Shown here: one piece after another, positions 7,884 through 15,988 of the stretch | Numbering within the stretch: position 1 is the stretch's first letter | Layout of the letters: the number at the start of each line of letters is the position of its first letter | Assembly (NCBI GenBank): GCA_937958995.1 | Contig: CALGAP010000023.1 | Location: forward strand, 332,428-396,427 | Reading direction: 5' to 3' | DNA length: 64,000 bases | Source: an uncultured Chitinophagaceae bacterium | GTDB lineage: Bacteria > Bacteroidota > Bacteroidia > Chitinophagales > Chitinophagaceae | Notes under the pieces: model-generated | The model's database searches: none | What the model saw: the letters and a program-made list of their open reading frames with translations, nothing else | Told to the model about the DNA's origin: nothing | Made by a program: the position numbers and the translations under genes

Positions 7884-8543
7884 TTATATTTTTTCCAGTT
7901 TCTCAACCATTTGATCCACAATGCCGTAATCGATGGCTTCTTTGGCATCCATCCAGTAATCGCGGTCGAAGTCTTTCATAATCTGTTCAAACTTCTTACC
8001 GGTATTTTCTGCCAGGATGCGGGCGCCCATTTCCTTGGTCTTTTTGGTTTGCTTGGCCTGTATTTCCAGGTCGGCGCTTACGCCCTGCATATAACCACCC
8101 AGGCTGGGCTGATGGATCATCACTTCGCCGTGCGGGTATATATAACGTTTACCTTTTACACCGCCGCTCAGCAATATCGATCCCATGGATGCGGCCAGGC
8201 CCATACAGATGGTGCTTACCGGGCTGCGCAGCATGTGCATGGTATCGTAGATTACCATACCACTGGTGACGATACCGCCGGGACTGTTGATATAGAATTT
8301 GATTTCTTCACCGGGTTTGTCGGCATCGAGCAGCAACATGCGCGTCACCACTTCGCGGGCGGTTTTATCATCTACCGCACCCCAGAGATATACCGCGCGT
8401 CTTTCAAAGAAATACTGTTCCAGTTTTCTCATCAGCACAGTGCTCTCGGGGCTTTTGTCTTCCTTCTCCTTCGGCTCATCCTCTTCATCATCCATGCGAT
8501 AAGATTTCAGCAAATAGTTTTTGTATGGATCAATATAGTTCAT
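7884..8543 (-). CDS. clpP: ClpP-family protease subunit, second paralogue
   Basis: 219 residues. The catalytic Ser-His-Asp triad is intact by alignment: S119 (GLAASMGS), H144 (VMIHQPS) and D195 (FDRDYW). Compared with canonical ClpP it has an acidic N-terminal extension (MDDEEDEPKEKEDK at 17-30) and two extra residues after the His (SLGGYMQGVSADLE). It is clearly different from the clpP just upstream, so this is an old paralogue and not a recent copy. Mixed ClpP rings are known in other bacteria with two ClpPs; whether these two assemble together is inference. Confidence 0.92.
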   Translation of the reverse strand: MNYIDPYKNYLLKSYRMDDEEDEPKEKEDKSPESTVLMRKLEQYFFERRAVYLWGAVDDKTAREVVTRMLLLDADKPGEEIKFYINSPGGIVTSGMVIYDTMHMLRSPVSTICMGLAASMGSILLSGGVKGKRYIYPHGEVMIHQPSLGGYMQGVSADLEIQAKQTKKTKEMGARILAENTGKKFEQIMKDFDRDYWMDAKEAIDYGIVDQMVEKLEKI

Positions 8544-8627
8544 CGCTTAGAAAATATTTTTTATGAAAAAATCAAATCTCTTATAAAATTCCTTCATCCT
8601 TCGTCTTCAATCTTCCCTGTTCCCTTT

Positions 8628-9326
8628 TCAATCTTCCTCCGGTTTCTTTTTCCTCGGGTTCACCAGCAGCACCTCATCCACCAAACCATATTCTTTCGCT
8701 TCTTCGGAAGTAAGCCAGTAGTCGCGGTCGCAATCTTTCTCTACCTGTTTAACTGGTTTACCGGTATGCAAGGAAATAATTTCGTACAGCATTTTCTTCA
8801 CCTTGCGTATCTCCTGCACGGTGATATCGATATCGCTGGCTTGTCCACCGATGGCGCCACTGGGCTGGTGCAGCATCATACGGCTATGCTTCAGCGCTGT
8901 ACGCTTGCCTTTGGCGCCGGCGCAGAGCAACACGGCCGACATGGAGGCAGCCATACCAATGCAAATGGTGGCCACATCGGGTGTAATGTACTGCATGGTA
9001 TCGTACATACCCATACCCGAGTACACGCTTCCCCCGGGTGAGTTGATATACATCTGTATATCTCGTGTGCGATCTGTACTTTCCAGGAACAATAACTGGG
9101 CGGTTACAATATTGGCCACTTCGTCATTGATAGCATATCCCAGGAAAATGATGCGGTCCATCATCAAGCGGCTGTATACATCCATCACCGCTATATTCAT
9201 GGGACGTTCTTCAATAATATTTGGCGTAAGACTAGTGACCTGGTGCTTTTGATAGTCGTATAAAGTATGGCTGGAAATGCCACGGTGTTTCACAGCATAC
9301 TTTTCAAATTCTTTTCCAAGGTTCAT
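8628..9326 (-). CDS. clpP: ATP-dependent Clp protease proteolytic subunit, canonical
   Basis: 232 residues. The triad S128 (GMAASMS), H153 (MMLHQPS) and D202 (CDRDYW) has exactly the spacing of Escherichia coli ClpP (25 and 49 residues), and GGQASDIDI after the His matches the classical subunit, so this is the canonical ClpP of the pair. A roughly 45-residue N-terminal extension precedes the core and may include a processed propeptide. It is the first clp gene after trigger factor, separated by about 290 bases containing a terminator-like hairpin, which suggests a separate promoter for clpP-clpP-clpX. Confidence 0.96.
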   Translation of the reverse strand: MNLGKEFEKYAVKHRGISSHTLYDYQKHQVTSLTPNIIEERPMNIAVMDVYSRLMMDRIIFLGYAINDEVANIVTAQLLFLESTDRTRDIQMYINSPGGSVYSGMGMYDTMQYITPDVATICIGMAASMSAVLLCAGAKGKRTALKHSRMMLHQPSGAIGGQASDIDITVQEIRKVKKMLYEIISLHTGKPVKQVEKDCDRDYWLTSEEAKEYGLVDEVLLVNPRKKKPEED

Positions 9327-9412
9327 ATTATCTGATTTCTGTTTTTAGTCCGGCAATTTAAGTCTTTTGCCAACCCAAATATCGTGCGAGACAAAAAACA
9401 GGACAATTTGTC

Positions 9413-9478
9413 GGTCGGCCAGGCGGGCAGTGTAACAGGAGGCCCTGCCGGGTGGTGGATGCGCCCGCCTGGCCGACC
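9413..9478. repeat. GC-rich 16-bp inverted repeat
   Basis: GGTCGGCCAGGCGGGC (9413-9428) is repeated exactly in inverted orientation at 9463-9478, with a 34-base GC-rich spacer. It is far richer in GC than the flanking intergenic DNA and lies between clpP and tig. There is no T tract on either side, so it is not a simple terminator. Its form resembles repetitive extragenic palindromes. Confidence 0.7.
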
Positions 9479-9538
9479 TCGAATGTTGAATGAAGGAATT
9501 TGAACAAGGAATTTGAATGTGAATGGGGGAAAATGCAA

Positions 9539-9572
9539 GAGGCCGAATCAATTTTTTACTTGATTCGGCCTC
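9539..9572 (-). terminator. Terminator-like hairpin after trigger factor
   Basis: A perfect 13-bp stem, GAGGCCGAATCAA (9539-9551) with TTGATTCGGCCTC (9560-9572), has an 8-base loop. On the minus strand it follows the tig stop by 45 bases and leads into TTGCATTTTCC, a weak T-rich tail. It probably ends tig transcription or attenuates read-through into clpP. Confidence 0.75.
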
Positions 9573-9617
9573 TATTATGCGGGTTCAAACTCCTTGGTCA
9601 AATTCAAATTCAATTTC

Positions 9618-11006
9618 TCAATGATGATGATGCTGATGCTTCTCCAGTTCTTTCGTGAATTCTTCTACCGAAACGGGCTTTTCCTGGGCGTTGATTTGGG
9701 TTTCGGCCCATTCGAAAACCTTGTTGGTCTGGATGTGGTGGAAGGCGTCTTCTACGAATTTGCGGTCTTGCATCATGCGGCCAATATAGTCGGTAACCCA
9801 GGCTTGCTCGGCACCATCGGCACCAAACATGTTGGCACCCATATAGCCGAATAATTGCTGGCGTGCGAAGTCTTCAATGTCTTCCTTCTTTACCTCGATA
9901 TTATTTTCCTGGGTAATCTTGTCGGTGATGAGATTCCACTTGAGCTGGTTGATAAAGGCCGGGTACTCCTGGTCAACCTCTTCCTGGGTCTTGGGTTTTT
10001 CGCCACCGGTCTGGATCCAGCGTTTCAGGAATTGTTCGGGGAAATCAATGTGCGTATGATCGAGCAGCACGTGATACAGCTCATGCTGCAGGTGATTGCG
10101 CGATTGCTGATCCCATTGCGACTGGATATCTTCGCGAATAGCGTTGCGGAATTCTTCTTCGGTCTTAATGTTTTTACCGGGCAGAGCAGCGCTGAAGAAA
10201 TCTTCGTTCAACTCGGCTTTTTCTACCAGTCCCACCTTAGTGATCTGCAGTTTGAAATGCTTGCTGGCAGCGGCCGCATCATCTTTTTCCAGGCCTAGGT
10301 CCTGCAATACCCATTCTCTTTCTCTTTCTTCAAAAGCGCTGTTCAGTTGCAGTTGCACGCTATCATCTTTCTTCTTACCGAGCAGATTGCTGCGGAAAGA
10401 CGGAGCGAAATATTTTATCAGCAAAGAATTGTCTTTACGAATACCGCCTTCTACTTCATTGCCGGCCTCGTCGGTTTCGATAAACACCACGTTGATCACG
10501 TTGTCGTCGCCGGTGATGGATTCAGGATCGGTCATTTTGCCGTGACGCAATTGCAAGCGGTTCACTTCTTCATTTACCATTTCATCGGTCACGGTCACTT
10601 TATAGCGGGTAAGTTGATGAGTGCTGAGATCGGGGAGTGAGAAACTGGGTTTCAGGCCCACTTCAAATGCGAACGCATATTCGGTAGGGTTCGTCATGTC
10701 AAGGCGGCGGGCATCATTTTCGTCGAGCGGCAGGGGCTGGGCGAAGATGTCCAGTTTTTCGTTATTCACATAGTTCACCAGCTCTTTTTCCACGGTCTTC
10801 AGCACCTCGTCGGTGAATACGGATTGCCCGTACATTTTCTTGATCATGCCGGCCGGTACCATACCCTTACGGAAGCCCGGTATATTGGCACTTTTGCTAT
10901 AATTCTTGATTGCTTTTTCAAACGATGGCAGGTAATCCTCACCGGCTACTTTCACGATGATCTTGTCATTCAGCAGGCCGATATTTTCCCTGGTAACGGT
11001 TGCCAT
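9618..11006 (-). CDS. tig: Trigger factor, ribosome-associated chaperone
   Basis: 462 residues. The N-terminal ribosome-binding domain contains the signature ANIPGFRKGMVP near 37-48. A divergent FKBP-like prolyl isomerase region and a long helical C-terminal substrate-binding domain follow; the central part is variable, as usual in Bacteroidota. It assists folding of new chains at the ribosome exit. The chain ends KHQHHHH, a natural histidine tail that could bind metal. Its position before clpP-clpX repeats the tig-clpP-clpX order found in many bacteria. Confidence 0.95.
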   Translation of the reverse strand: MATVTRENIGLLNDKIIVKVAGEDYLPSFEKAIKNYSKSANIPGFRKGMVPAGMIKKMYGQSVFTDEVLKTVEKELVNYVNNEKLDIFAQPLPLDENDARRLDMTNPTEYAFAFEVGLKPSFSLPDLSTHQLTRYKVTVTDEMVNEEVNRLQLRHGKMTDPESITGDDNVINVVFIETDEAGNEVEGGIRKDNSLLIKYFAPSFRSNLLGKKKDDSVQLQLNSAFEEREREWVLQDLGLEKDDAAAASKHFKLQITKVGLVEKAELNEDFFSAALPGKNIKTEEEFRNAIREDIQSQWDQQSRNHLQHELYHVLLDHTHIDFPEQFLKRWIQTGGEKPKTQEEVDQEYPAFINQLKWNLITDKITQENNIEVKKEDIEDFARQQLFGYMGANMFGADGAEQAWVTDYIGRMMQDRKFVEDAFHHIQTNKVFEWAETQINAQEKPVSVEEFTKELEKHQHHHH

Positions 11007-11040
11007 AAATAGTTGTTTATTGTATTGAAAACTAGTAAGT

Positions 11041-11145
11041 TTTGGGCTACGGGTTTTGGGTTTGGAGTTCCGGGTCGCTGCCGCGCTTTGTGATTGCCGC
11101 CTGTACTATAGAACCCGAAACACGAAACACGGAACCAGAAATCGC
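11041..11145. repeat. Imperfect intergenic palindrome, GGGTTT/AAACCC family
   Basis: A left arm rich in CGGGTTTTGGGTTTGG and GTTCCGGGT faces a right arm GAACCCGAAACACGAAAC followed by ACGGAACC, with an unrelated central spacer. The same words recur at 12165-12256, 17755-17905, 27128-27316 and 32163-32219, always between genes. Confidence 0.5.
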
Positions 11146-11175
11146 CCAAAGGGCTGCAAAGGTAGGGAAATTCAG

Positions 11176-11997
11176 CTACTCTTTGTCTTGTAGTACCAAT
11201 AAAGGCACGTGCGTTTCGTAGGCCATGGAGGCAGTCTGGCTGCGGGAGAACAGGCGTTCGAAAAAGCCATGCTTATGCGCTACCATTGCCAGCAATTGAG
11301 CAGGAGTGTTTTGCAGGTAGTTGCTGATGCCATGGGTGATGCTGTCGTCAGAAACGGTGACGAATTCGTGATCACTATCCTTAAAAATAATTTCCAGGCC
11401 CTTCCTGCTTGCCGGGGCATTGGCCGCCACTTTTTCAGGATTTTTTGCCACGTTCAGGATATGAATGTGCGAACCGAATTTCTGCGCAATGCTTATCAGG
11501 GGAGTGAACAATTCGGGTTTTGTTGCGTAACTAAAATCGGTGGCGTACACGATGTCTTTGATTACCCTGTATGCGGCGCCATGGGGCACCACCAGCACGG
11601 GAGTCTTTATTTTCCTGATGGTGTTGGTAGTGGTGCTGCCGACTATTTTGTCAAGACCGCCTGCGCCCTTGATACCCATGATCACCAGGTCTGCTTTTTG
11701 TTCGCGGGTAATCTCGCGTATTTCATCGGAAGGAACGCCGATGCGCACTACCTGTTCTGCCTGTACCTGGTAACGTTCATGCACAAAGTTGGCCAGGCGG
11801 CGCATTTCTTCTTCATTCTCTTTTTGAAGATCATCAACGGTGGCCATGGCATAGGGCACTTCGGTTACCGGTGTGGGCAGCATATAGGCGTGAAACAGTA
11901 TAAGACGGGCGCCAAACTGGGCGGCTAGCTGCGCAGCATATTCCGCTGCGTTAAATCCTGCGGGTGAAAAATCGGTAGGAACAAGAAAAGTCTTCAT
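11176..11997 (-). CDS. Universal stress protein, tandem UspA domains
   Basis: 273 residues from the ATG at 11997 (MKTFLVPTDFSPAGFNAAEY). A longer frame upstream is rejected because it would cross the tRNA gene. Two UspA domains lie in tandem, about 1-140 and 145-273. The first has the nucleotide-binding pattern MGIKGAGGLDKIVGSTT, so ATP binding is likely. The second (KDIVYATDFSY...) keeps the fold but has a degenerate loop, MVAHKHGFFERLFSRS. Such proteins act in the cytoplasm under starvation or redox stress; the specific role is unknown. It is preceded by tRNA-Leu on the same strand and seems monocistronic. Confidence 0.88.
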   Translation of the reverse strand: MKTFLVPTDFSPAGFNAAEYAAQLAAQFGARLILFHAYMLPTPVTEVPYAMATVDDLQKENEEEMRRLANFVHERYQVQAEQVVRIGVPSDEIREITREQKADLVIMGIKGAGGLDKIVGSTTTNTIRKIKTPVLVVPHGAAYRVIKDIVYATDFSYATKPELFTPLISIAQKFGSHIHILNVAKNPEKVAANAPASRKGLEIIFKDSDHEFVTVSDDSITHGISNYLQNTPAQLLAMVAHKHGFFERLFSRSQTASMAYETHVPLLVLQDKE

Positions 11998-12066
11998 ATA
12001 AAAATATTTGGTGAAGATTGCTTGTATTCCCCGCAAAAACTGCGTGCCGGTCAGGCGAAGAACCAG

Positions 12067-12148
12067 TGCGCATGGAGGGACTCGAACCCCCACGGATTGC
12101 TCCACCAGATCCTAAGTCTGGCGCGGCTGCCAATTACGCCACATGCGC
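12067..12148 (-). tRNA. tRNA-Leu (anticodon UAG)
   Basis: An 82-base cloverleaf. The acceptor stem GCGCATG pairs with CATGCGC, discriminator A. The anticodon stem CCAGA/TCTGG encloses loop CTTAGGA, giving anticodon TAG (bases 12112-12114 on the complement). The long variable arm is that of a class II tRNA, and the T arm has GGTTCGAGTCC. The 3' CCA is not encoded. The UAG anticodon reads CUN leucine codons. Confidence 0.95.
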
Positions 12149-12164
12149 GGTGCGCGGTGACGGG

Positions 12165-12256
12165 TTTCGTGTTTCGGGCTTCGGATTCTGTAATTCAGTC
12201 AGCGATCATAAACCGCAACCACTCAACCCGAACGGCCAAACCCGGAACTCGTTACC
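12165..12256. repeat. Imperfect intergenic palindrome, GGGTTT/AAACCC family
   Basis: CGGGTTTCGTGTTTCGGG on the left and CAACCCGAACGGCCAAACCC on the right flank an unrelated centre between the tRNA and rel. The words are shared with the copies at 11041, 17755, 27128 and 32163. Confidence 0.5.
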
Positions 12257-12309
12257 GCGCAGTCGAAAGGACTGCGAATGTAGGTCATTTTTGCGTAAAT
12301 TAGCAGACT

Positions 12310-14550
12310 ATGGATTCTGTTGCAGCGATACCGAAGTATAATTTGAATGAGGACCAGGAAAAGAAGCTGATACTCCGCGAATACCGTGCCCTTTTACGTG
12401 TTTTAAAACCCAAGTTAAAACCCGGCGATAAGGAACTGATACGCCGCGCATTTGAAATGGCGGCTGAGGCGCATAAGACCATGCGCAGGAAAAGCGGCGA
12501 ACCTTATATTCTTCACCCCCTGGCCGTGGCCCGTATTTGCGTTGAAGAGATCGGCCTGGGCGTACGCTCCACCATTTGTTCATTACTGCACGATACTGTT
12601 GAAGATACCGACGTCACCCTCGAAGATGTGGAACGCGAATTCGGCACCGAAATCGCCCGCATTGTTGACGGTCTTACCAAGATATCGAACATCATTGATG
12701 TAAACGCTTCGCAGCAGGCAGAGAATTTCAAGAAAATTCTGCTTACGCTTACCGACGATCCGCGCGTCATACTGATCAAACTGGCCGACCGCCTGCACAA
12801 TATGCGCACGCTCGACAGCATGAAGCGCGAAAAACAACTGAAGATCGCGTCGGAGACCGTGTACATTTATGCGCCGCTTTCGCACCGCATGGGTTTGTAT
12901 AATATCAAGACCGAGCTGGAAGATCTTTCCATGAAATACCTGGAGCCGGACGCTTATCGCGAAATAGCGCGCAAACTGGCCGAGACAAAAAGAGAACGCT
13001 CGAGGTATATCAACGAATTCATTAAACCTATCAGGGAGAAACTGGAAAAGAACCATTTCGATTTTGAAATATATGGCCGCCCGAAAAGTATTCACTCCAT
13101 CTGGAACAAGATGAAGAAAAAAGGTGTGGCCTTCGAAGAAGTGTATGACCTGTTTGCCATTCGCGTTATCCTGAATGTTCCGCCCGAACAGGAAAAAGAA
13201 GCGTGCTGGAAAGTGTATTCGTTTATCACCGATGAATATACTCCTGCGCCCGAACGATTGCGCGACTGGCTGAGCAATCCCAAATCGAACGGATACGAAG
13301 CGCTGCACACTACTGTGATGGGTCCGCAGGGCAAATGGGTGGAAGTGCAGATTCGCACCAGGCGTATGAATGAAATTGCGGAAAAAGGTCTTGCCGCACA
13401 CTGGAAATACAAAGAAGGCACCTCCGATGAAAGCCGTTTCGATAAATGGTTCCAGCAAATTCGCGAAGTGCTGAACGCGCAGGATGGCGATTCGGTAGAT
13501 TTTCTGCAGGACTTCAAAACCAGTTTCCTGGCAGAAGAAATTTACGTATACACGCCAAAAGGCGATGTGAAAATGCTGCCGGTTGACAGCACCGCGCTCG
13601 ATTTTGCATTTGCCATTCACTCGGCCGTAGGTTCGCAGTGTATCGGCGCTAAGGTGAACCATAAGCTGGTACCCATCAGTCATAAACTGCGCAGCGGCGA
13701 CCAGGTAGAGATTATTACTTCGGCCAAACAAAAGCCCAATGAAGACTGGCTGAATATAGTTGTTACCGCCAAGGCGAAAAGCAAGATCAAGGATGCGCTG
13801 AAAGAAGAGAAAAGAAAAGTGGCGGATGAAGGAAAATATATTCTGCAGCGTAAACTCGAGAATTTTGGCGCCGCCTTTAACCAGCACAACGTGGATGTGC
13901 TCACTGCTTTTTACAAACTTGCATCGCCACTCGATCTGTATTATAAGATTTCAATTAAACAGATCGATCTGAAAGAGCTCAAAGATTTTCATTTGCTGGG
14001 CGATAAACTGGAAGCGCCCAAGCCGATGAAGTTCGAGGTAAAGCATGAAGCACCCGCGCAGCCGAAAAAAGACACCGAGCTGATCATATTTGGAGAAAGC
14101 AGCGATAAGATCGTTTATACACTCGCCAACTGTTGTAAGCCCATTCCCGGCGACGACGTGTTTGGATTTGTGAGCACGGGAAAAGGTCTTACCATTCACC
14201 GCACCAATTGTCCCAATGCTACCAAGCTGCTGAGTAATTATGGTCACCGCGTGGTAAAAACAAAATGGGCCAAGAACAAAGAGATATCCTTCCTGACCGG
14301 TTTGAAAATTGTGGGTCTCGACGACGTGGGCGTTATCCATAAAATCACCAACCTGATCTCCGGTGAAATGAAGATCAATATTGCCGCCATGACCATCGAA
14401 GCGCGCGAAGGATTGTTTCATGGCAATATCAAGGTGTATGTACATGACAAAGAAGAGCTTGATGAACTGGTAGACAGGCTGAAGAAATTGTCGGGCATTG
14501 AGACGGTTGACAGGTACGATACGGAGGCAGGAGCGGGATTAACGAGTTAA
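12310..14550 (+). CDS. rel: Bifunctional (p)ppGpp synthetase/hydrolase, Rel/SpoT
   Basis: 746 residues, the full long-RSH length. The hydrolase domain (about 45-200) has H69 in ILHP, the HD pair at 94-95 (SLLHDTVEDTD) and LADRLHNMRT, so hydrolysis should be intact. The synthetase domain (about 235-370) has YGRPKSIHSIWNKMK, DLFAIRVIL and NPKSNGYEALHTTV. A TGS domain (EIYVYTPKGDVKMLP, near 395-455), a Cys/His region (TLANCCKPIPGDD ... TIHRTNCPN) and a C-terminal ACT domain follow; these sense stalled ribosomes and starvation. It makes and degrades the alarmone (p)ppGpp. purA follows after about 80 bases but has its own promoter. Confidence 0.97.
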   Translation: MDSVAAIPKYNLNEDQEKKLILREYRALLRVLKPKLKPGDKELIRRAFEMAAEAHKTMRRKSGEPYILHPLAVARICVEEIGLGVRSTICSLLHDTVEDTDVTLEDVEREFGTEIARIVDGLTKISNIIDVNASQQAENFKKILLTLTDDPRVILIKLADRLHNMRTLDSMKREKQLKIASETVYIYAPLSHRMGLYNIKTELEDLSMKYLEPDAYREIARKLAETKRERSRYINEFIKPIREKLEKNHFDFEIYGRPKSIHSIWNKMKKKGVAFEEVYDLFAIRVILNVPPEQEKEACWKVYSFITDEYTPAPERLRDWLSNPKSNGYEALHTTVMGPQGKWVEVQIRTRRMNEIAEKGLAAHWKYKEGTSDESRFDKWFQQIREVLNAQDGDSVDFLQDFKTSFLAEEIYVYTPKGDVKMLPVDSTALDFAFAIHSAVGSQCIGAKVNHKLVPISHKLRSGDQVEIITSAKQKPNEDWLNIVVTAKAKSKIKDALKEEKRKVADEGKYILQRKLENFGAAFNQHNVDVLTAFYKLASPLDLYYKISIKQIDLKELKDFHLLGDKLEAPKPMKFEVKHEAPAQPKKDTELIIFGESSDKIVYTLANCCKPIPGDDVFGFVSTGKGLTIHRTNCPNATKLLSNYGHRVVKTKWAKNKEISFLTGLKIVGLDDVGVIHKITNLISGEMKINIAAMTIEAREGLFHGNIKVYVHDKEELDELVDRLKKLSGIETVDRYDTEAGAGLTS

Positions 14551-14562
14551 CTGACACCGTTC

Positions 14563-14593
14563 TTGTTAACCCGCCAACATTCCCCTAATTTTG
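14563..14593 (+). promoter_or_regulatory. Promoter of purA
   Basis: TTG (14563-14565), a 20-base spacer and TAATTTTG (14586-14593) match the Bacteroidota vegetative promoter exactly. The start codon is 36 bases downstream of the -7 element. The element begins just after the rel stop. Confidence 0.65.
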
Positions 14594-14628
14594 CCCCCGC
14601 TTCCAGCAACTCATACAAAATTTTATTA

Positions 14629-15894
14629 ATGGTCGACGTTTTATTAGGCCTCCAATGGGGTGATGAAGGAAAAGGAAAGATTGTTGACTTTTTCGCTCCC
14701 GATTACGATATCATTGCCCGCTTCCAGGGCGGTCCCAATGCAGGACATACTTTATATGTAAACGACAAGAAGGTGGTGCTGCACCAGATACCTTCGGGTA
14801 TTTTTCATGAAAACACCATCAATTTGGTAGGAAATGGCGTGGTGCTCGATGCGGTAACGCTGAAGAAAGAATGCGAGACCGTAGCCTCATTTGGTATCGA
14901 TTTCCGTAAAAACCTGTATATATCTGAGCGCACCCACCTGATATTGCCCACACACCGTGCGCTGGATAAGGCTTCGGAAATTTCGAAGGGTAATGAAAAG
15001 ATTGGTTCAACGCTGAAAGGCATTGGTCCGGCCTACATGGACAAAACGGGCAGAAATGGTTTGCGCGTGGGCGACCTGCTGGATAAGAGTTTCACCACCC
15101 AGTATATCAAACTGCGCCTGAAACACCAGCGACTGCTCGATGGTTTGAACTTTCATGAAGATATCAGCGCCTGGGAGGAAGAGTTTTTTGAAGCGATCGA
15201 ATTCATGCGCCAGTTCAAGATTGTGAACGGGGAGTATTTCATCAACGAAAAAATTCAACAGGGAAAGAAAGTGCTGGCTGAAGGTGCGCAGGGAAGTATG
15301 CTCGACGTTGACTTTGGTACATTTCCCTTTGTTACTTCGTCTAATACTATATCTGCCGGTGTTTGTACCGGTTTGGGCGTAGCCCCGCAAAAGATCAGGG
15401 AAGTGATCGGCGTTACCAAGGCATATTGCACCAGGGTAGGCAGCGGGCCCTTCCCCACTGAGCTCACGGATGCGACAGGTGAAGAACTGCGCCGTATCGG
15501 TTCAGAATTTGGCGCCACCACCGGCCGCCCCCGCCGTTGCGGATGGATTGACCTGGTTGCGTTGAAATTTGCCTGTATGGTTAACGGCGTCACTAAACTG
15601 GTGATGACCAAGGCCGACGTGCTGGACGCTTTCGAGGAATTAAAAGTTTGTACATCTTATATAGTAAACGGTAAGAAAACTGACGCGGTTCCTTTCCAGA
15701 TGACCCGCGTCACAATAGAGCCGGAATGGGAAACTTTTAAAGGCTGGAAGACAGATACCTCGTCGTGCCGGACGGCAGCTGAACTTCCTGGCGCTATGAA
15801 GCCTTATGTATCATTCATAAACGAATACCTGGGCGTTTCGATCAACTATATTTCCAATGGTCCCGGGCGGGAACAATTGATAAAAATTCAGTAG
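14629..15894 (+). CDS. purA: Adenylosuccinate synthetase
   Basis: 421 residues from the ATG at 14629. An upstream in-frame extension of 22 codons is rejected because it overlaps the promoter and the family starts at VDVLLGLQWGDEGKGK. That glycine-rich loop binds GTP and carries the catalytic Asp. GGPNAGHTLY supplies the catalytic His, GIGPAYMDKTGRNG binds IMP, and ATTGRPRRCGWIDL near the C-terminus is the family signature. It converts IMP, aspartate and GTP to adenylosuccinate, the first committed step to AMP. Placement after rel is interesting since (p)ppGpp inhibits PurA in some bacteria; that is general knowledge, not evidence of coregulation here. Confidence 0.97.
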   Translation: MVDVLLGLQWGDEGKGKIVDFFAPDYDIIARFQGGPNAGHTLYVNDKKVVLHQIPSGIFHENTINLVGNGVVLDAVTLKKECETVASFGIDFRKNLYISERTHLILPTHRALDKASEISKGNEKIGSTLKGIGPAYMDKTGRNGLRVGDLLDKSFTTQYIKLRLKHQRLLDGLNFHEDISAWEEEFFEAIEFMRQFKIVNGEYFINEKIQQGKKVLAEGAQGSMLDVDFGTFPFVTSSNTISAGVCTGLGVAPQKIREVIGVTKAYCTRVGSGPFPTELTDATGEELRRIGSEFGATTGRPRRCGWIDLVALKFACMVNGVTKLVMTKADVLDAFEELKVCTSYIVNGKKTDAVPFQMTRVTIEPEWETFKGWKTDTSSCRTAAELPGAMKPYVSFINEYLGVSINYISNGPGREQLIKIQ

Positions 15895-15931
15895 TTTCCT
15901 TATAGCGATTTGTCAGCAAAAAATTTTTTTA

Positions 15932-15968
15932 TAAAATTTGGCGAATTAAAAACTTCGCCCAAATTTTA
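15932..15968. other. AT-rich hairpin before the acidic protein gene
   Basis: TAAAATTTGGCGAA (15932-15945) pairs with TTCGCCCAAATTTTA (15954-15968) apart from one bulged base; loop of 8. It lies between purA and the following gene, both on the plus strand. There is no T run after it on the plus strand, while the minus strand does have one, so it is not a standard purA terminator. A structured leader of the acidic protein mRNA is possible. Confidence 0.55.
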
Positions 15969-15988
15969 CAATTCAATCTTACCAGACT

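Noticed and set aside
7839..9041. 400-codon plus-strand frame over both clpP genes
   Set aside because: Antisense shadow; crosses two genuine genes and their intergenic gap.
12018..12341. Plus-strand frames over the tRNA region
   Set aside because: They run through the tRNA-Leu gene and an intergenic palindrome, so they are not coding.
12583..13887. 434-codon minus-strand frame inside rel
   Set aside because: Antisense shadow of the alarmone enzyme, which is conserved along its full length.
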